Origin: Leptolinea sp. UBA5203
GTDB lineage: Bacteria; Chloroflexota; Anaerolineae; Anaerolineales; Anaerolineaceae
Reading direction: 5' to 3'
NCBI GenBank assembly: GCA_002412765.1
Contig: DHVR01000019.1
Span: 1-5,573 of the forward strand
DNA length: 5,573 nucleotides
Below are positions 1 through 5,573 of the stretch, piece after piece. Both the position numbers and the translations under genes were made by a program. Below the pieces are notes generated by a model, which was given only the letters and a program-made list of their open reading frames with translations, was not told the DNA's origin and did not search any database. Each line of letters begins with the position of its first letter. Within the stretch, counting starts at the first letter, position 1.

Positions 1-10
1 TATTCCACTC

Positions 11-16
11 GAGGTG
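11..16 (+). promoter_or_regulatory. Shine-Dalgarno site that decides the methyltransferase start
   Basis: GAGGTG lies three bases before ATG 20. The same bases contain a GTG (14-16) that opens the frame two codons earlier. The GTG is itself part of the purine-rich ribosome-binding sequence and has no site of its own, since only 13 bases of the window precede it and they hold none. ATG 20 is therefore the likelier start, although the spacing is short. Confidence 0.5.
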
Positions 17-19
17 AAC

Positions 20-829
20 ATGGGTCCAAGGGAAAAAGTCGTTCTTACAAAAGCACAGGAAACCTTGCTGATTCCGCTATATGCCAAGGCCAATGGGCAA
101 CCCATCTTCATAGATGAGAAGGCTCAGCAAATCCTGGACCAAATTGAGTATCCATTCAATGAACTGAAAATCCCCAAGAAAACCGCGGTTACCTTGCTGG
201 TCAGAGCGGAAAAACTGGATAGCTATGCCCAAGCGTTTCTCCAGCGGAATCCGAATGGCTTGATTCTGCACCTGGGCTGCGGCTTGGACAGCCGTTGTTT
301 AAGAGTCGCCCACGATCAGGCAGCCTGGATTGACCTGGATATGCCGGATGTCATTGCGCTGAGAAGAAAATTGTATCCTGAAAATGAGGGGTATAAGATG
401 ATCGCCTCCTCAGTGACGGATCTTACCTGGCTGAATCAAGTAGCTGTTCAGCAGCAGCCCGTTCTGGTGATTGCTGAGGGTTTATTGATGTACCTGCGTG
501 AAAATGAGATTCGGGATTTATTCCTGGCTCTGCAAACCCGTTTTCCGGGATGTGAAGTTGCCTTTGATGCCTTCAGTCGATACACCACAGACCGCATAAA
601 AAACCACCCCTCGCTGAAGAAAACCGGAGCAGAAATTCATTGGGGCATTGATGATCCCCATGACATTGAAAAATGGTCCAAGGGGATTGAATTTCTGGAA
701 GAGTGGTATTTTTCCCAATCCCCCTTGGTTTCCAAAATGGATGCCTTTTATAAGCTGATGTTCAAACTTACGGCACACATAAAAATGGCACAGCAAGCGC
801 AGAGAATTTTATTTTTCAAGCTCAATTGA
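20..829 (+). CDS. Class I SAM-dependent methyltransferase, leucine carboxyl methyltransferase (TcmP/LCM) family
   Basis: Predicted cytoplasmic SAM-dependent O- or carboxyl-methyltransferase of 269 residues, a normal length for bacterial members of the TcmP/LCM family. An Arg before LD (VRAEKLDSY, about residues 61-69) is followed by the glycine-rich SAM loop LGCGLDSR (85-92). The acidic-loop motif DLDMPDVIALRR (105-116) resembles the family's D-D-P-x-V-I-x-x-K/R signature. AEGLLMYL (152-159) matches the family's AEGLLMYL motif. The C-terminus ends in the hydrophobic strand RILFFKLN, so the protein looks complete. I prefer ATG 20 over GTG 14 because GTG 14 sits inside the SD sequence. A 77-base gap separates it from the hydrolase on the same strand, so it is probably the first visible gene of an operon that may begin outside the window. 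The family call is firm. The substrate is unknown: relatives methylate polyketides, small acids or protein C-termini. Confidence 0.88.
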   Translation: MGPREKVVLTKAQETLLIPLYAKANGQPIFIDEKAQQILDQIEYPFNELKIPKKTAVTLLVRAEKLDSYAQAFLQRNPNGLILHLGCGLDSRCLRVAHDQAAWIDLDMPDVIALRRKLYPENEGYKMIASSVTDLTWLNQVAVQQQPVLVIAEGLLMYLRENEIRDLFLALQTRFPGCEVAFDAFSRYTTDRIKNHPSLKKTGAEIHWGIDDPHDIEKWSKGIEFLEEWYFSQSPLVSKMDAFYKLMFKLTAHIKMAQQAQRILFFKLN

Positions 830-906
830 GTTTGGCAAGCTGCGTCGAGTAATCCAGGATGATGAGCAAATCCATTACCCAAATAGTTTGTTAATCGAGA
901 AGAACG

Positions 907-1581
907 ATGGAAAATGAAACAGTAGTACTCTTACATGGGAACAGTGGTTCATCCAAAGACATGGCGGTCATCGCCGAGCTGCTCAATGGACACTATACGG
1001 TGTTGAATCTTGACCTGCCGTTACACGGCGCGAACACCGCTCCCGTAGAGGAACTCAGTATCCAATTCTGCAAAGAGAGCATTGAAACCTTTTTGCTGGA
1101 ACAAGGTCTTAACAGGATTTCCATCGTCGGTTACAGTGACGGGGCCAACATCGCCGCAGAATTGTGCGGATCATCCGTCTTACAAGTGAAGACCTGCTTC
1201 CTGATTAGTCCCAATACCCACTATCAGGGGACGGTACTGCCATGGCGGGTTTTATTTCACCTGATTCAGGGATTTTGTTATCTCTTTCGGTTTTCTCGTT
1301 CCATGAAAACCGTCTATCAACACATGGGCATGATGCTGAATTACATCATGGATTCCACTATTCAACGGCATGCCAAGGCATTTCATTTATACTACGCCCA
1401 AAACGATATGATCACTGTATCCGATCAACTCAAGATGGAAGAAATTCTCGGGGTGAAACGCTCGGTGATTGCAAACAAGACCCATTTGAATATAGTCCAC
1501 TCCACTGAGCTCATGGATGAGATCGAACGAGTCTTTGAAATCAGTTCGGGTCCCATTCCGGAAAGTCTCCCCGAAGAGTGA
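907..1581 (+). CDS. Small alpha/beta hydrolase
   Basis: A 224-residue alpha/beta-hydrolase-fold enzyme, probably a cytoplasmic esterase, lipase-like or amide hydrolase. The oxyanion-hole motif LLHGNSG is at residues 8-14. The second strand reads VLNLDLPLHG (32-41), the usual D-x-P-x-H-G turn. The nucleophile elbow is VGYSDG (74-79) with Ser77. The catalytic acid is probably Asp167 in AQND, and the histidine is His193 in KTHLN, so the Ser-Asp-His triad is complete. The segment between about 105 and 155 is hydrophobic and would form a small cap. There is no signal peptide. ATG 907 is the only sensible start because an in-frame TAA lies at 892-894; a weak purine-rich stretch (GAGAAGAA, 897-904) precedes it. 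Its TGA (1579-1581) overlaps the probable GTG start of the next gene, implying translational coupling. The fold and triad are clear; the substrate is not. Confidence 0.87.
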   Translation: MENETVVLLHGNSGSSKDMAVIAELLNGHYTVLNLDLPLHGANTAPVEELSIQFCKESIETFLLEQGLNRISIVGYSDGANIAAELCGSSVLQVKTCFLISPNTHYQGTVLPWRVLFHLIQGFCYLFRFSRSMKTVYQHMGMMLNYIMDSTIQRHAKAFHLYYAQNDMITVSDQLKMEEILGVKRSVIANKTHLNIVHSTELMDEIERVFEISSGPIPESLPEE

Positions 1582-2498
1582 ACTGCGGGATTGATTATTT
1601 GAAAGAGGAAACATCCAAGCACGGCGACCGGCTGAAAGTTCTCCCAATCCGGTGCCTGCAGGATTTATAAGGTGAACTCAGCCAGTTTGCAGAAACGGAA
1701 ACTCTCAATAATTTTCAATCCTGGATTCTGAACAATAAATACCAATTCGGTCCTCCAGCCGTTGAATTTTCGATCAATTCCGTGCTGCTTCTTGCGATTC
1801 CTCATCCCGCCTATGCAAACGTCGTCTTTGAAAAACAGAGAAAGGCGTATACCTTCCAAAGCCTGGTCATGTCGGACTTCATGCGCACAGATCAGTATTT
1901 GCAGGAAACGCTTTCATCTTTGGGTTATCACCTCGTCTCTGCAGTGGATTTGCCCATGAAGCGCCTGGCTGTCCGAAGCGGGTTGGCAGTTTATGGAAGA
2001 AATAATATTACCTACTCGGAAGGCATGGGCAGCTTTCTCTCTTTGGCGGCCTATTTTTCTGATATTCCCTGTGAGAGCGAGGACTGGTCGGAAATCCGTC
2101 TGGCTAAAGCCTGCACGAATTGTCAGATCTGTACCAAAAATTGCCCCACAGGAGCCATTCGCAAAGAGCGCTTTTTGATCCATAACGAACGATGTTTATC
2201 CTATTTAAATGAAAGTCCGGGGGAATTCCCGGCCTGGCTGCCTGAAACGGTGCATCACACGTTGTATGATTGTCTGAGATGTCAACTTAAATGCCCCATG
2301 AACAAGGATCATGTAAATCAGGTTATAGAGGGCATCCGCTTTAGCGAAAATGAAACCCAATGGTTATTGTCAGGTTGTGCTTATCAATACTTTCCGTCTG
2401 CCCTGCAAGAGAAAGCCGACCAGTTAGGATTAACCGATTGGCTGCCAGCCATTCCACGGAATTTGAAGGTTTTATTTAAGTTGAGTGAGAATAATTAG
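1578..2498 (+). pseudogene. QueG-like 4Fe-4S double-cluster protein interrupted by an in-frame TAA at 1668-1670
   Basis: Read in a single frame from GTG 1578, this stretch encodes 306 residues with one internal stop at codon 31 (TAA, 1668-1670). The 30 codons before it read like an N-terminus of this family: helix YLKEETSKHGDRL, then strand VLPIRCLQDL. The same frame continues after the stop with GELSQFAE, FGPPAVEF and SVLLLAIPHPAY, matching the usual helix, PP turn and hydrophobic strand. No frame change is needed; a single base change to AAA, GAA or CAA would restore the gene. GTG 1578 lies within the hydrolase stop (GTGA), which fits operon coupling; TTG 1599 is an alternative start. AAGGTGA (1669-1675) directly after the stop resembles an SD site, but no ATG, GTG or TTG follows in frame until 1782. 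The reading is nonsense mutation, sequencing error or, less likely, readthrough. Confidence 0.62.
1782..2498 (+). CDS. Uninterrupted C-terminal part of the QueG-like 4Fe-4S double-cluster protein
   Basis: This is the part of the interrupted gene that could still be made from a GTG at 1782 (238 residues). KRLAVRSGLAVYGRNNITYSEGMGS (residues 60-84; broken here only by notation) corresponds to the K-x-x-A-x-x-A-G-L-G-W-I-G-K-x-x-L region of epoxyqueuosine reductase (QueG) and its relatives. The first cluster motif is C111-C114-C117 with C121-P-T-G-A. The second uses C138, C164, C167 and C171-P. All eight Cys are present. QueG reduces epoxyqueuosine in tRNA using cobalamin and two 4Fe-4S clusters, but this protein is shorter and belongs to a QueG-like group, so the symbol queG is not justified. 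No SD precedes GTG 1782, and a start there would omit about 68 family residues, including part of the N-terminal domain; it is probably not the true start. Tandem TAG TAG stops end the frame at 2496-2501. Confidence 0.6.
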   Translation: MLLLAIPHPAYANVVFEKQRKAYTFQSLVMSDFMRTDQYLQETLSSLGYHLVSAVDLPMKRLAVRSGLAVYGRNNITYSEGMGSFLSLAAYFSDIPCESEDWSEIRLAKACTNCQICTKNCPTGAIRKERFLIHNERCLSYLNESPGEFPAWLPETVHHTLYDCLRCQLKCPMNKDHVNQVIEGIRFSENETQWLLSGCAYQYFPSALQEKADQLGLTDWLPAIPRNLKVLFKLSENN

Positions 2499-2540
2499 TA
2501 GTCAGTAAAATGAACTCAAATATAAACTCACCAATTGATC

Positions 2541-2546
2541 TATAAT
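2541..2546 (+). promoter_or_regulatory. Candidate -10 hexamer (TATAAT), upstream copy
   Basis: A perfect TATAAT lies 43 bases after the QueG-like stop and 128 bases before the lipoprotein start. At 16-18 bases upstream I find no -35 resembling TTGACA, so this rests on the hexamer alone in AT-rich DNA. A transcript from here would begin near 2553 and would include the element at 2563-2577 that can pair with the lipoprotein SD. Confidence 0.3.
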
Positions 2547-2584
2547 GGAAAGGCATTTTTCGTACCCCATTGTCTCCTGACTAG

Positions 2585-2590
2585 TATAAT
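2585..2590 (+). promoter_or_regulatory. Candidate -10 hexamer (TATAAT), downstream copy
   Basis: A second perfect TATAAT, 78 bases before the lipoprotein ATG. It also lacks a recognisable -35 at normal spacing. A transcript starting here (near 2597) would lack the left arm of the inverted repeat at 2563-2577, so the two start sites would give leaders with different SD accessibility. Which of the two hexamers is used, if either, cannot be told. Confidence 0.33.
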
Positions 2591-2654
2591 CATTAACAAA
2601 AGAGTGAATCAACTAACATTGTTGTTATCTAAACCATCATGTTATGAAAACATT

Positions 2655-2658
2655 GGAG
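2655..2658 (+). promoter_or_regulatory. Shine-Dalgarno site of the lipoprotein gene
   Basis: GGAG lies ten bases before ATG 2669 and is followed by a run of G (2660-2663). It supports the ATG 2669 start, which also puts the basic N-terminus and hydrophobic signal segment of the protein at the correct position. Confidence 0.55.
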
Positions 2659-2668
2659 TGGGGTATAT

Positions 2669-4141
2669 ATGAAAAAAGACATTACAAATAGATTTTTATC
2701 TCTATTCTTTATAGTATTTTTTCTTTTATCTGCATGCCAGGCAAACCGCAGCAATGAATTGTTAGAAGAACAAGGCAAACAAACTAATATTCCACTCAGC
2801 ACCATCACAAAAACGAGTGTACCCCCCAGTGCAACTTCTACAATAACGATGATTCCTACCCAAACTTTTACCATGGTGCCACCAAAATCATTTGATGTTT
2901 CAACCATCAAGACCATCACCCCGGCAACACCAGCGGAATGTCCGGTCGCTGACCCGAGTATTATTTTTGATGTAAAGGAATTAGTAAAATCAGACCAGAC
3001 ATTTTCAGATGACATTCCTGGCGAGATGGATATTACCCTACTTCTCGAATATCTTAATGCAGGGGTATCCGGTGAATTCATCATCAACAAGCTGCAAGAA
3101 GAATATAAATATTACTTTGATTCCTATTATCTGGTAGATGTAACCGGAGACAATACATTAGAAATGGTTTTTCCTTATGAGCTAGGTGTAGAAATTATTG
3201 GATGCTATAACTATCAATATCAAGTTCTAGCAAATTTTTCTTTTGTCAGCTCATTATTGGACCCGTATTTTTTGTATGTTCAAGATGTGAATCAAGATGG
3301 GTTGTCGGAAATCTCAGTTTTTTTCGATGGATGTCTTGGGGGCAGATGCCCATATTTTCAAATTTTTGCATGGGATGGAAGTAATTTTGTAGATTTGACA
3401 ACAGATCGATGCCACGGAGCATTGGAAACACCATTTTACATAGATGTTGTAGATACTGACAATAACGGCACGCTTGAAGTAGTTTTCCGATATGAAGGTG
3501 GTACTTGGCCTACCGGCAGTATTGGTTTCCCATTCAGGAAAGAAGAAATAATTTGTATGTGGAACGGCAACAATTATCTGGTCGCTGAGAATAATTACGA
3601 AACTCCATTTTATCGATGGCAGGCAGTATCTGATGGAAGCTCGCAAATGTCAGTTAATAATTATGAAAAAGCATTAGAATTTTATCAACAAGCTATTGAT
3701 GATATAAGCTTGGAATGGTTTACGGAAGAAAGAAATATAATTGCTTATTGGAAATACATGAGTGAAATTTGGCATGATCCAAGTCTTGAACAAATACAAC
3801 CTACCAACATGAAACCCAGCCCCGATGAATACCCAAATTTAGCTGCCTATTCCTATTATCGTATAGTCTTGTTGTATCTATTACAAAACAAAACTAAAGA
3901 AGCTCAGGCAACTTATTCAATTCTATTAACAGAGTATCCAGCGGATAAGACAGGTGGTGATTTTACAAAAATGGCAGAAGTTTTATTAAGTGAATATCAG
4001 AAAACGCAAGATATTGGATTGTCATGTACAGAAGTTGTTGATTATGCTTATGAACATCTTGTTCCCTTGTTCGTTTTGGGTGAGTACGGAACTAGAAGCG
4101 AATATCTTCGCAGATTTTTTGAGCCTATGTGCCCATATTGA
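2669..4141 (+). CDS. Lipoprotein with FG-GAP/VCBS-like Asp-Asn repeats and TPR-like C-terminus
   Basis: A 490-residue exported lipoprotein of unknown function. The signal peptide has a basic start (MKK, R8), a hydrophobic core (about 9-20) and the lipobox LLSAC, with Cys23 as the lipidated residue. Residues 45-90 form a Thr/Ser/Pro-rich low-complexity linker. Three Asp/Asn-rich loops followed by hydrophobic strands occur at DVTGDNTLEMVF (157-168), DVNQDGLSEISV (206-217) and DTDNNGTLEVVF (262-273). They resemble Ca-binding FG-GAP/VCBS blades. The C-terminal third is helical: NYEKALEFYQQAI (331-343) has a TPR pattern, and a second TPR-like unit follows around 394-424. Several Cys in the exported part could form disulfides. 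I recall similar layouts from Anaerolineae lipoproteins; this is memory, not a search. The gene is clearly more AT-rich than its neighbours (four sampled 60-base lines gave 27-40% GC). It stands alone and is convergent with the next gene. Confidence 0.8.
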   Translation: MKKDITNRFLSLFFIVFFLLSACQANRSNELLEEQGKQTNIPLSTITKTSVPPSATSTITMIPTQTFTMVPPKSFDVSTIKTITPATPAECPVADPSIIFDVKELVKSDQTFSDDIPGEMDITLLLEYLNAGVSGEFIINKLQEEYKYYFDSYYLVDVTGDNTLEMVFPYELGVEIIGCYNYQYQVLANFSFVSSLLDPYFLYVQDVNQDGLSEISVFFDGCLGGRCPYFQIFAWDGSNFVDLTTDRCHGALETPFYIDVVDTDNNGTLEVVFRYEGGTWPTGSIGFPFRKEEIICMWNGNNYLVAENNYETPFYRWQAVSDGSSQMSVNNYEKALEFYQQAIDDISLEWFTEERNIIAYWKYMSEIWHDPSLEQIQPTNMKPSPDEYPNLAAYSYYRIVLLYLLQNKTKEAQATYSILLTEYPADKTGGDFTKMAEVLLSEYQKTQDIGLSCTEVVDYAYEHLVPLFVLGEYGTRSEYLRRFFEPMCPY

Positions 4142-4205
4142 TGCGGAATAACTGTCAAGCTCGATTTTTAACCACACCTATTTGCGGTGATCCCGATCAG
4201 AAAAA

Positions 4206-5294
4206 CTATTTTGTATTACTGGTTAGATTACGATCTGACGCATTCTTAATAACCTTCATAATCATTTGCACCATCCTATCCATCTGCTTGTGACTGGTAC
4301 GCTGGTCAATGACCAGGGTCAGGATACGGCTGGCCATGTCCACTGCGACGGGATTTTCATTCAGGCGCGGGTCGGTCAGCAGCTGGTGCCAGTGAATGGT
4401 CAACCCGATGCCGGCTTCCCCGAGGACGTCATGCAGCTCATCCCGTGAACCGCGATTGACATACACCGGCAAGCCCAGCGGCATAATCTCCTCCGGCAGG
4501 GTGGGAAAAATCGGCTGCAATTCTGGGATCTCCATAAGTAGGTTGAGCAGGTAAGTGTAATTCTCCCGCCGGCGCTGCTTGATGCCCGGCCAATCCAGAT
4601 GTTCGATTTGCTCCCTCTCCAGGATGTCGCCCTCAACCACCGGATCCATGGCATACACCTCTTCAGTGCGGTTATACAGGCTGACCAGTTCGTCATAGCT
4701 GTCTGTCCCCTGATAGAGATACTCCGCCAATCCTTTGCGGTACGCGCGGATGAGCGGCAAACGGCGGTTGGGTATACCGTGGTATTTTTGTATATAGGGA
4801 GAGACATCCAGCGAGGTGACCAAATACCCGCCGTCATAGGGGGCTAATTTGCGTATGCTGTTGAAGATGAAATCACCAATCGGCTGGGCGGTAAATCCCG
4901 CCTGGGCATTATCTTCCACCACCAGCACGCCTTTTTGGCGCAGGTTTAGCAAAGTATCGCGTACCACAGGAGCAGGCAGAAAGCCAAAATAATGGATGAA
5001 GTATATTACCTGGTGCAGGCCAACTTTTTCAGTCAAATCCTGCAGATCGATGGAAAAATCAAGCCGAATTTGATAATAGGCGCAGTTCAATCCGCAGCTT
5101 TCCAGGGTGGTGACGATATCCGGGCAGAGATAGGACGGCAGGAGAATGCTCTTGATGCCGTGATCCAGCAAATAGTCCCCGATCAGCAGCAGACAGGCTT
5201 TTCCGCCATTGAGAAAAGTCATACCAGCCGTTGAAAGCATTCTTTCATCGGTTAGCCAGCGGTCATCCTCATAAAATTCTCCACCCACAATCAT
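4206..5294 (-). CDS. DegT/DnrJ/EryC1/StrS-type PLP-dependent aminotransferase-fold protein
   Basis: A 362-residue cytoplasmic protein of the DegT/DnrJ/EryC1/StrS group (PLP fold type I), whose members usually transaminate keto-sugars for surface glycans or antibiotics. NGGKACL (29-35) matches the cofactor phosphate-binding start of the large domain. HYFGF (101-105) fits the family's H-x-(F/Y)-G strand. VVEDNAQAG (125-133) holds Asp128, which should contact the pyridine nitrogen, and Gln131. SIRKLAPYDGG (146-156) places Lys149 as the Schiff-base lysine before the Asp-Gly-Gly turn. The C-terminal domain ends with VIDQRTSHKQMDRMVQMI (328-345), close to the family's ending. The segment before DGG is shorter than the usual T-K-x-L-G-x-x-G-D-G-G, so it belongs to a divergent branch. 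GGAGGT lies five bases before the ATG and fixes the start. No sugar genes are visible nearby, so the substrate is open. Confidence 0.83.
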   Translation of the reverse strand: MIVGGEFYEDDRWLTDERMLSTAGMTFLNGGKACLLLIGDYLLDHGIKSILLPSYLCPDIVTTLESCGLNCAYYQIRLDFSIDLQDLTEKVGLHQVIYFIHYFGFLPAPVVRDTLLNLRQKGVLVVEDNAQAGFTAQPIGDFIFNSIRKLAPYDGGYLVTSLDVSPYIQKYHGIPNRRLPLIRAYRKGLAEYLYQGTDSYDELVSLYNRTEEVYAMDPVVEGDILEREQIEHLDWPGIKQRRRENYTYLLNLLMEIPELQPIFPTLPEEIMPLGLPVYVNRGSRDELHDVLGEAGIGLTIHWHQLLTDPRLNENPVAVDMASRILTLVIDQRTSHKQMDRMVQMIMKVIKNASDRNLTSNTK

Positions 5295-5299
5295 GGTCT

Positions 5300-5305
5300 A
5301 CCTCC
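5300..5305 (-). promoter_or_regulatory. Strong Shine-Dalgarno site of the PLP-enzyme gene
   Basis: On the minus strand GGAGGT stands five bases before ATG (5294-5292). It is the best ribosome-binding site in the window and supports this start over the internal Met20. Confidence 0.75.
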
Positions 5306-5330
5306 GTCCTTTGATTTCATTGAACAGATC

Positions 5331-5359
5331 TCTATATTGTATTTCATAATCCCTGTAAA
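5331..5359 (-). promoter_or_regulatory. Candidate sigma70-type promoter of the PLP-enzyme gene
   Basis: On the minus strand, TTTACA (5359-5354; one mismatch to TTGACA) and TATAGA (5336-5331; four of six to TATAAT) are separated by exactly 17 bases. Transcription would start near 5324, giving a leader of about 30 bases that contains the GGAGGT site. The spacing and position are good; no operator repeat is obvious nearby. Confidence 0.45.
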
Positions 5360-5573
5360 AGACGTATTAGTGTCTACATTGTTCGCATAAGAACAGCGAT
5401 TTGGAGAACAATCCATGTGGGATATCTAACTCATTAAGGACCTCCAGGATAACTCTATTTAACATGGATTGATCAGGTATGTTTATTCATGGAAAGGGTC
5501 TGTTGTAGATAGGTCAACCCTTCGTCATCATTCTCATTCACCTATCCTAACGGACAGAAACAATCCTACCCAT
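5360..5573. other. Right-end region with no supportable gene
   Basis: With the promoter and leader, 279 bases (5295-5573) lie upstream of the PLP gene. The minus strand has only tiny open frames: 5473-5541 (GTG start, 22 residues) and 5367-5465 (ATG start, 32 residues, containing NRVILEVLNELDIPHGLF). Their amino-acid content looks protein-like, and they are in different frames. They could be remnants of a broken gene or chance. Neither has a good SD site, and I recognise no family. There is no terminator, tRNA or clear repeat. Confidence 0.35.

Larger units (their letters stand above)
2563..2665 (+). promoter_or_regulatory. Long-range inverted repeat that would mask the lipoprotein ribosome-binding site
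   Basis: TACCCCA (2563-2569) and CTCC (2574-2577) are complementary, in nested order, to TGGGGTA (2659-2665) and GGAG (2655-2658). They would form 11 Watson-Crick pairs with a four-base bulge (2570-2573) and close a 77-base loop. The right arm contains the SD of the lipoprotein gene. The loop holds a smaller hairpin (ATGTT 2639-2643 with AACAT 2649-2653). The pairing is visible in the sequence; that it controls translation is inference. Confidence 0.3.

Noticed and set aside
830..906. Possible small gene or terminator between methyltransferase and hydrolase
   Set aside because: No start with an SD and no stable hairpin with a T run is visible in these 77 bases; it looks like an ordinary spacer.
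2616..2624. Short palindrome AACATTGTT in the lipoprotein leader as a possible operator
   Set aside because: It is four-base arms around one base in AT-rich DNA with no second copy, as expected by chance.
2629..3090. A 153-residue minus-strand open frame
   Set aside because: It is antisense to the signal peptide and Thr-rich linker of the lipoprotein; such low-complexity DNA often leaves the opposite strand open.
4142..4205. Possible bidirectional terminator between the convergent genes (CACC 4175-4178 with GGTG 4186-4189; TGATC 4188-4192 with GATCA 4195-4199)
   Set aside because: The stems are only four or five pairs, the second has a two-base loop, and neither is followed by a proper T run.
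4400..4837. A 145-residue minus-strand open frame
   Set aside because: It lies wholly inside the PLP-enzyme gene in another frame. Its translation is rich in Trp, Arg and Ser without motifs, whereas the longer frame has clear family motifs.
5291..5416. A 41-codon minus-strand frame whose TGA overlaps the ATG of the PLP gene (ATGA)
   Set aside because: The overlap looks like coupling, but the frame has no SD at normal distance, spans the promoter candidate and the SD of the PLP gene, and has an unconvincing composition.

Overview
The window looks like bacterial chromosomal DNA, most likely from a Chloroflexota (Anaerolineae-type) organism. This is inferred mainly from the long lipoprotein: a lipobox, a Thr/Pro/Ser-rich linker, FG-GAP-like Asp/Asn repeats and a TPR-like C-terminus, a layout I associate with that group. 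Start codons ATG and GTG with Shine-Dalgarno (SD) sites fit a bacterium. I saw no mobile element, CRISPR array, tRNA or rRNA.

Layout, left to right. (1) 20-2498, plus strand: a probable operon of a TcmP/leucine-carboxyl-methyltransferase-type SAM methyltransferase, a small alpha/beta hydrolase with a complete Ser-Asp-His triad, and a QueG-like protein with two 4Fe-4S cluster motifs. The last gene apparently starts at GTG 1578, inside the hydrolase stop codon (GTGA overlap). It is cut by an in-frame TAA at 1668-1670, although the same frame carries convincing family sequence on both sides. It is therefore a recent pseudogene, a sequencing error, or a gene that restarts internally. (2) 2499-2668: an AT-rich gap with two perfect TATAAT hexamers and a long-range inverted repeat that would pair with the SD of the next gene. 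(3) 2669-4141, plus: a 490-residue surface lipoprotein, much more AT-rich than its neighbours. (4) 4142-4205: a short convergent gap with no convincing terminator. (5) 4206-5294, minus: a DegT/DnrJ/EryC1/StrS-fold PLP-dependent protein with its own good promoter candidate (TTTACA-17-TATAGA) and an excellent SD (GGAGGT). (6) 5295-5573: the upstream region of that gene, holding only tiny doubtful reading frames.

How the genes might work together: the first three are co-oriented and closely spaced, with the last two coupled, so they may act on one small molecule (methyl transfer, ester or amide hydrolysis, Fe-S-dependent reduction). The substrate cannot be read from the sequence. The lipoprotein and the PLP protein are convergent and look functionally unrelated to this operon. 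I found no clearly new system; the items most worth checking are the interrupted QueG-like gene and the possible SD-sequestering leader of the lipoprotein gene.
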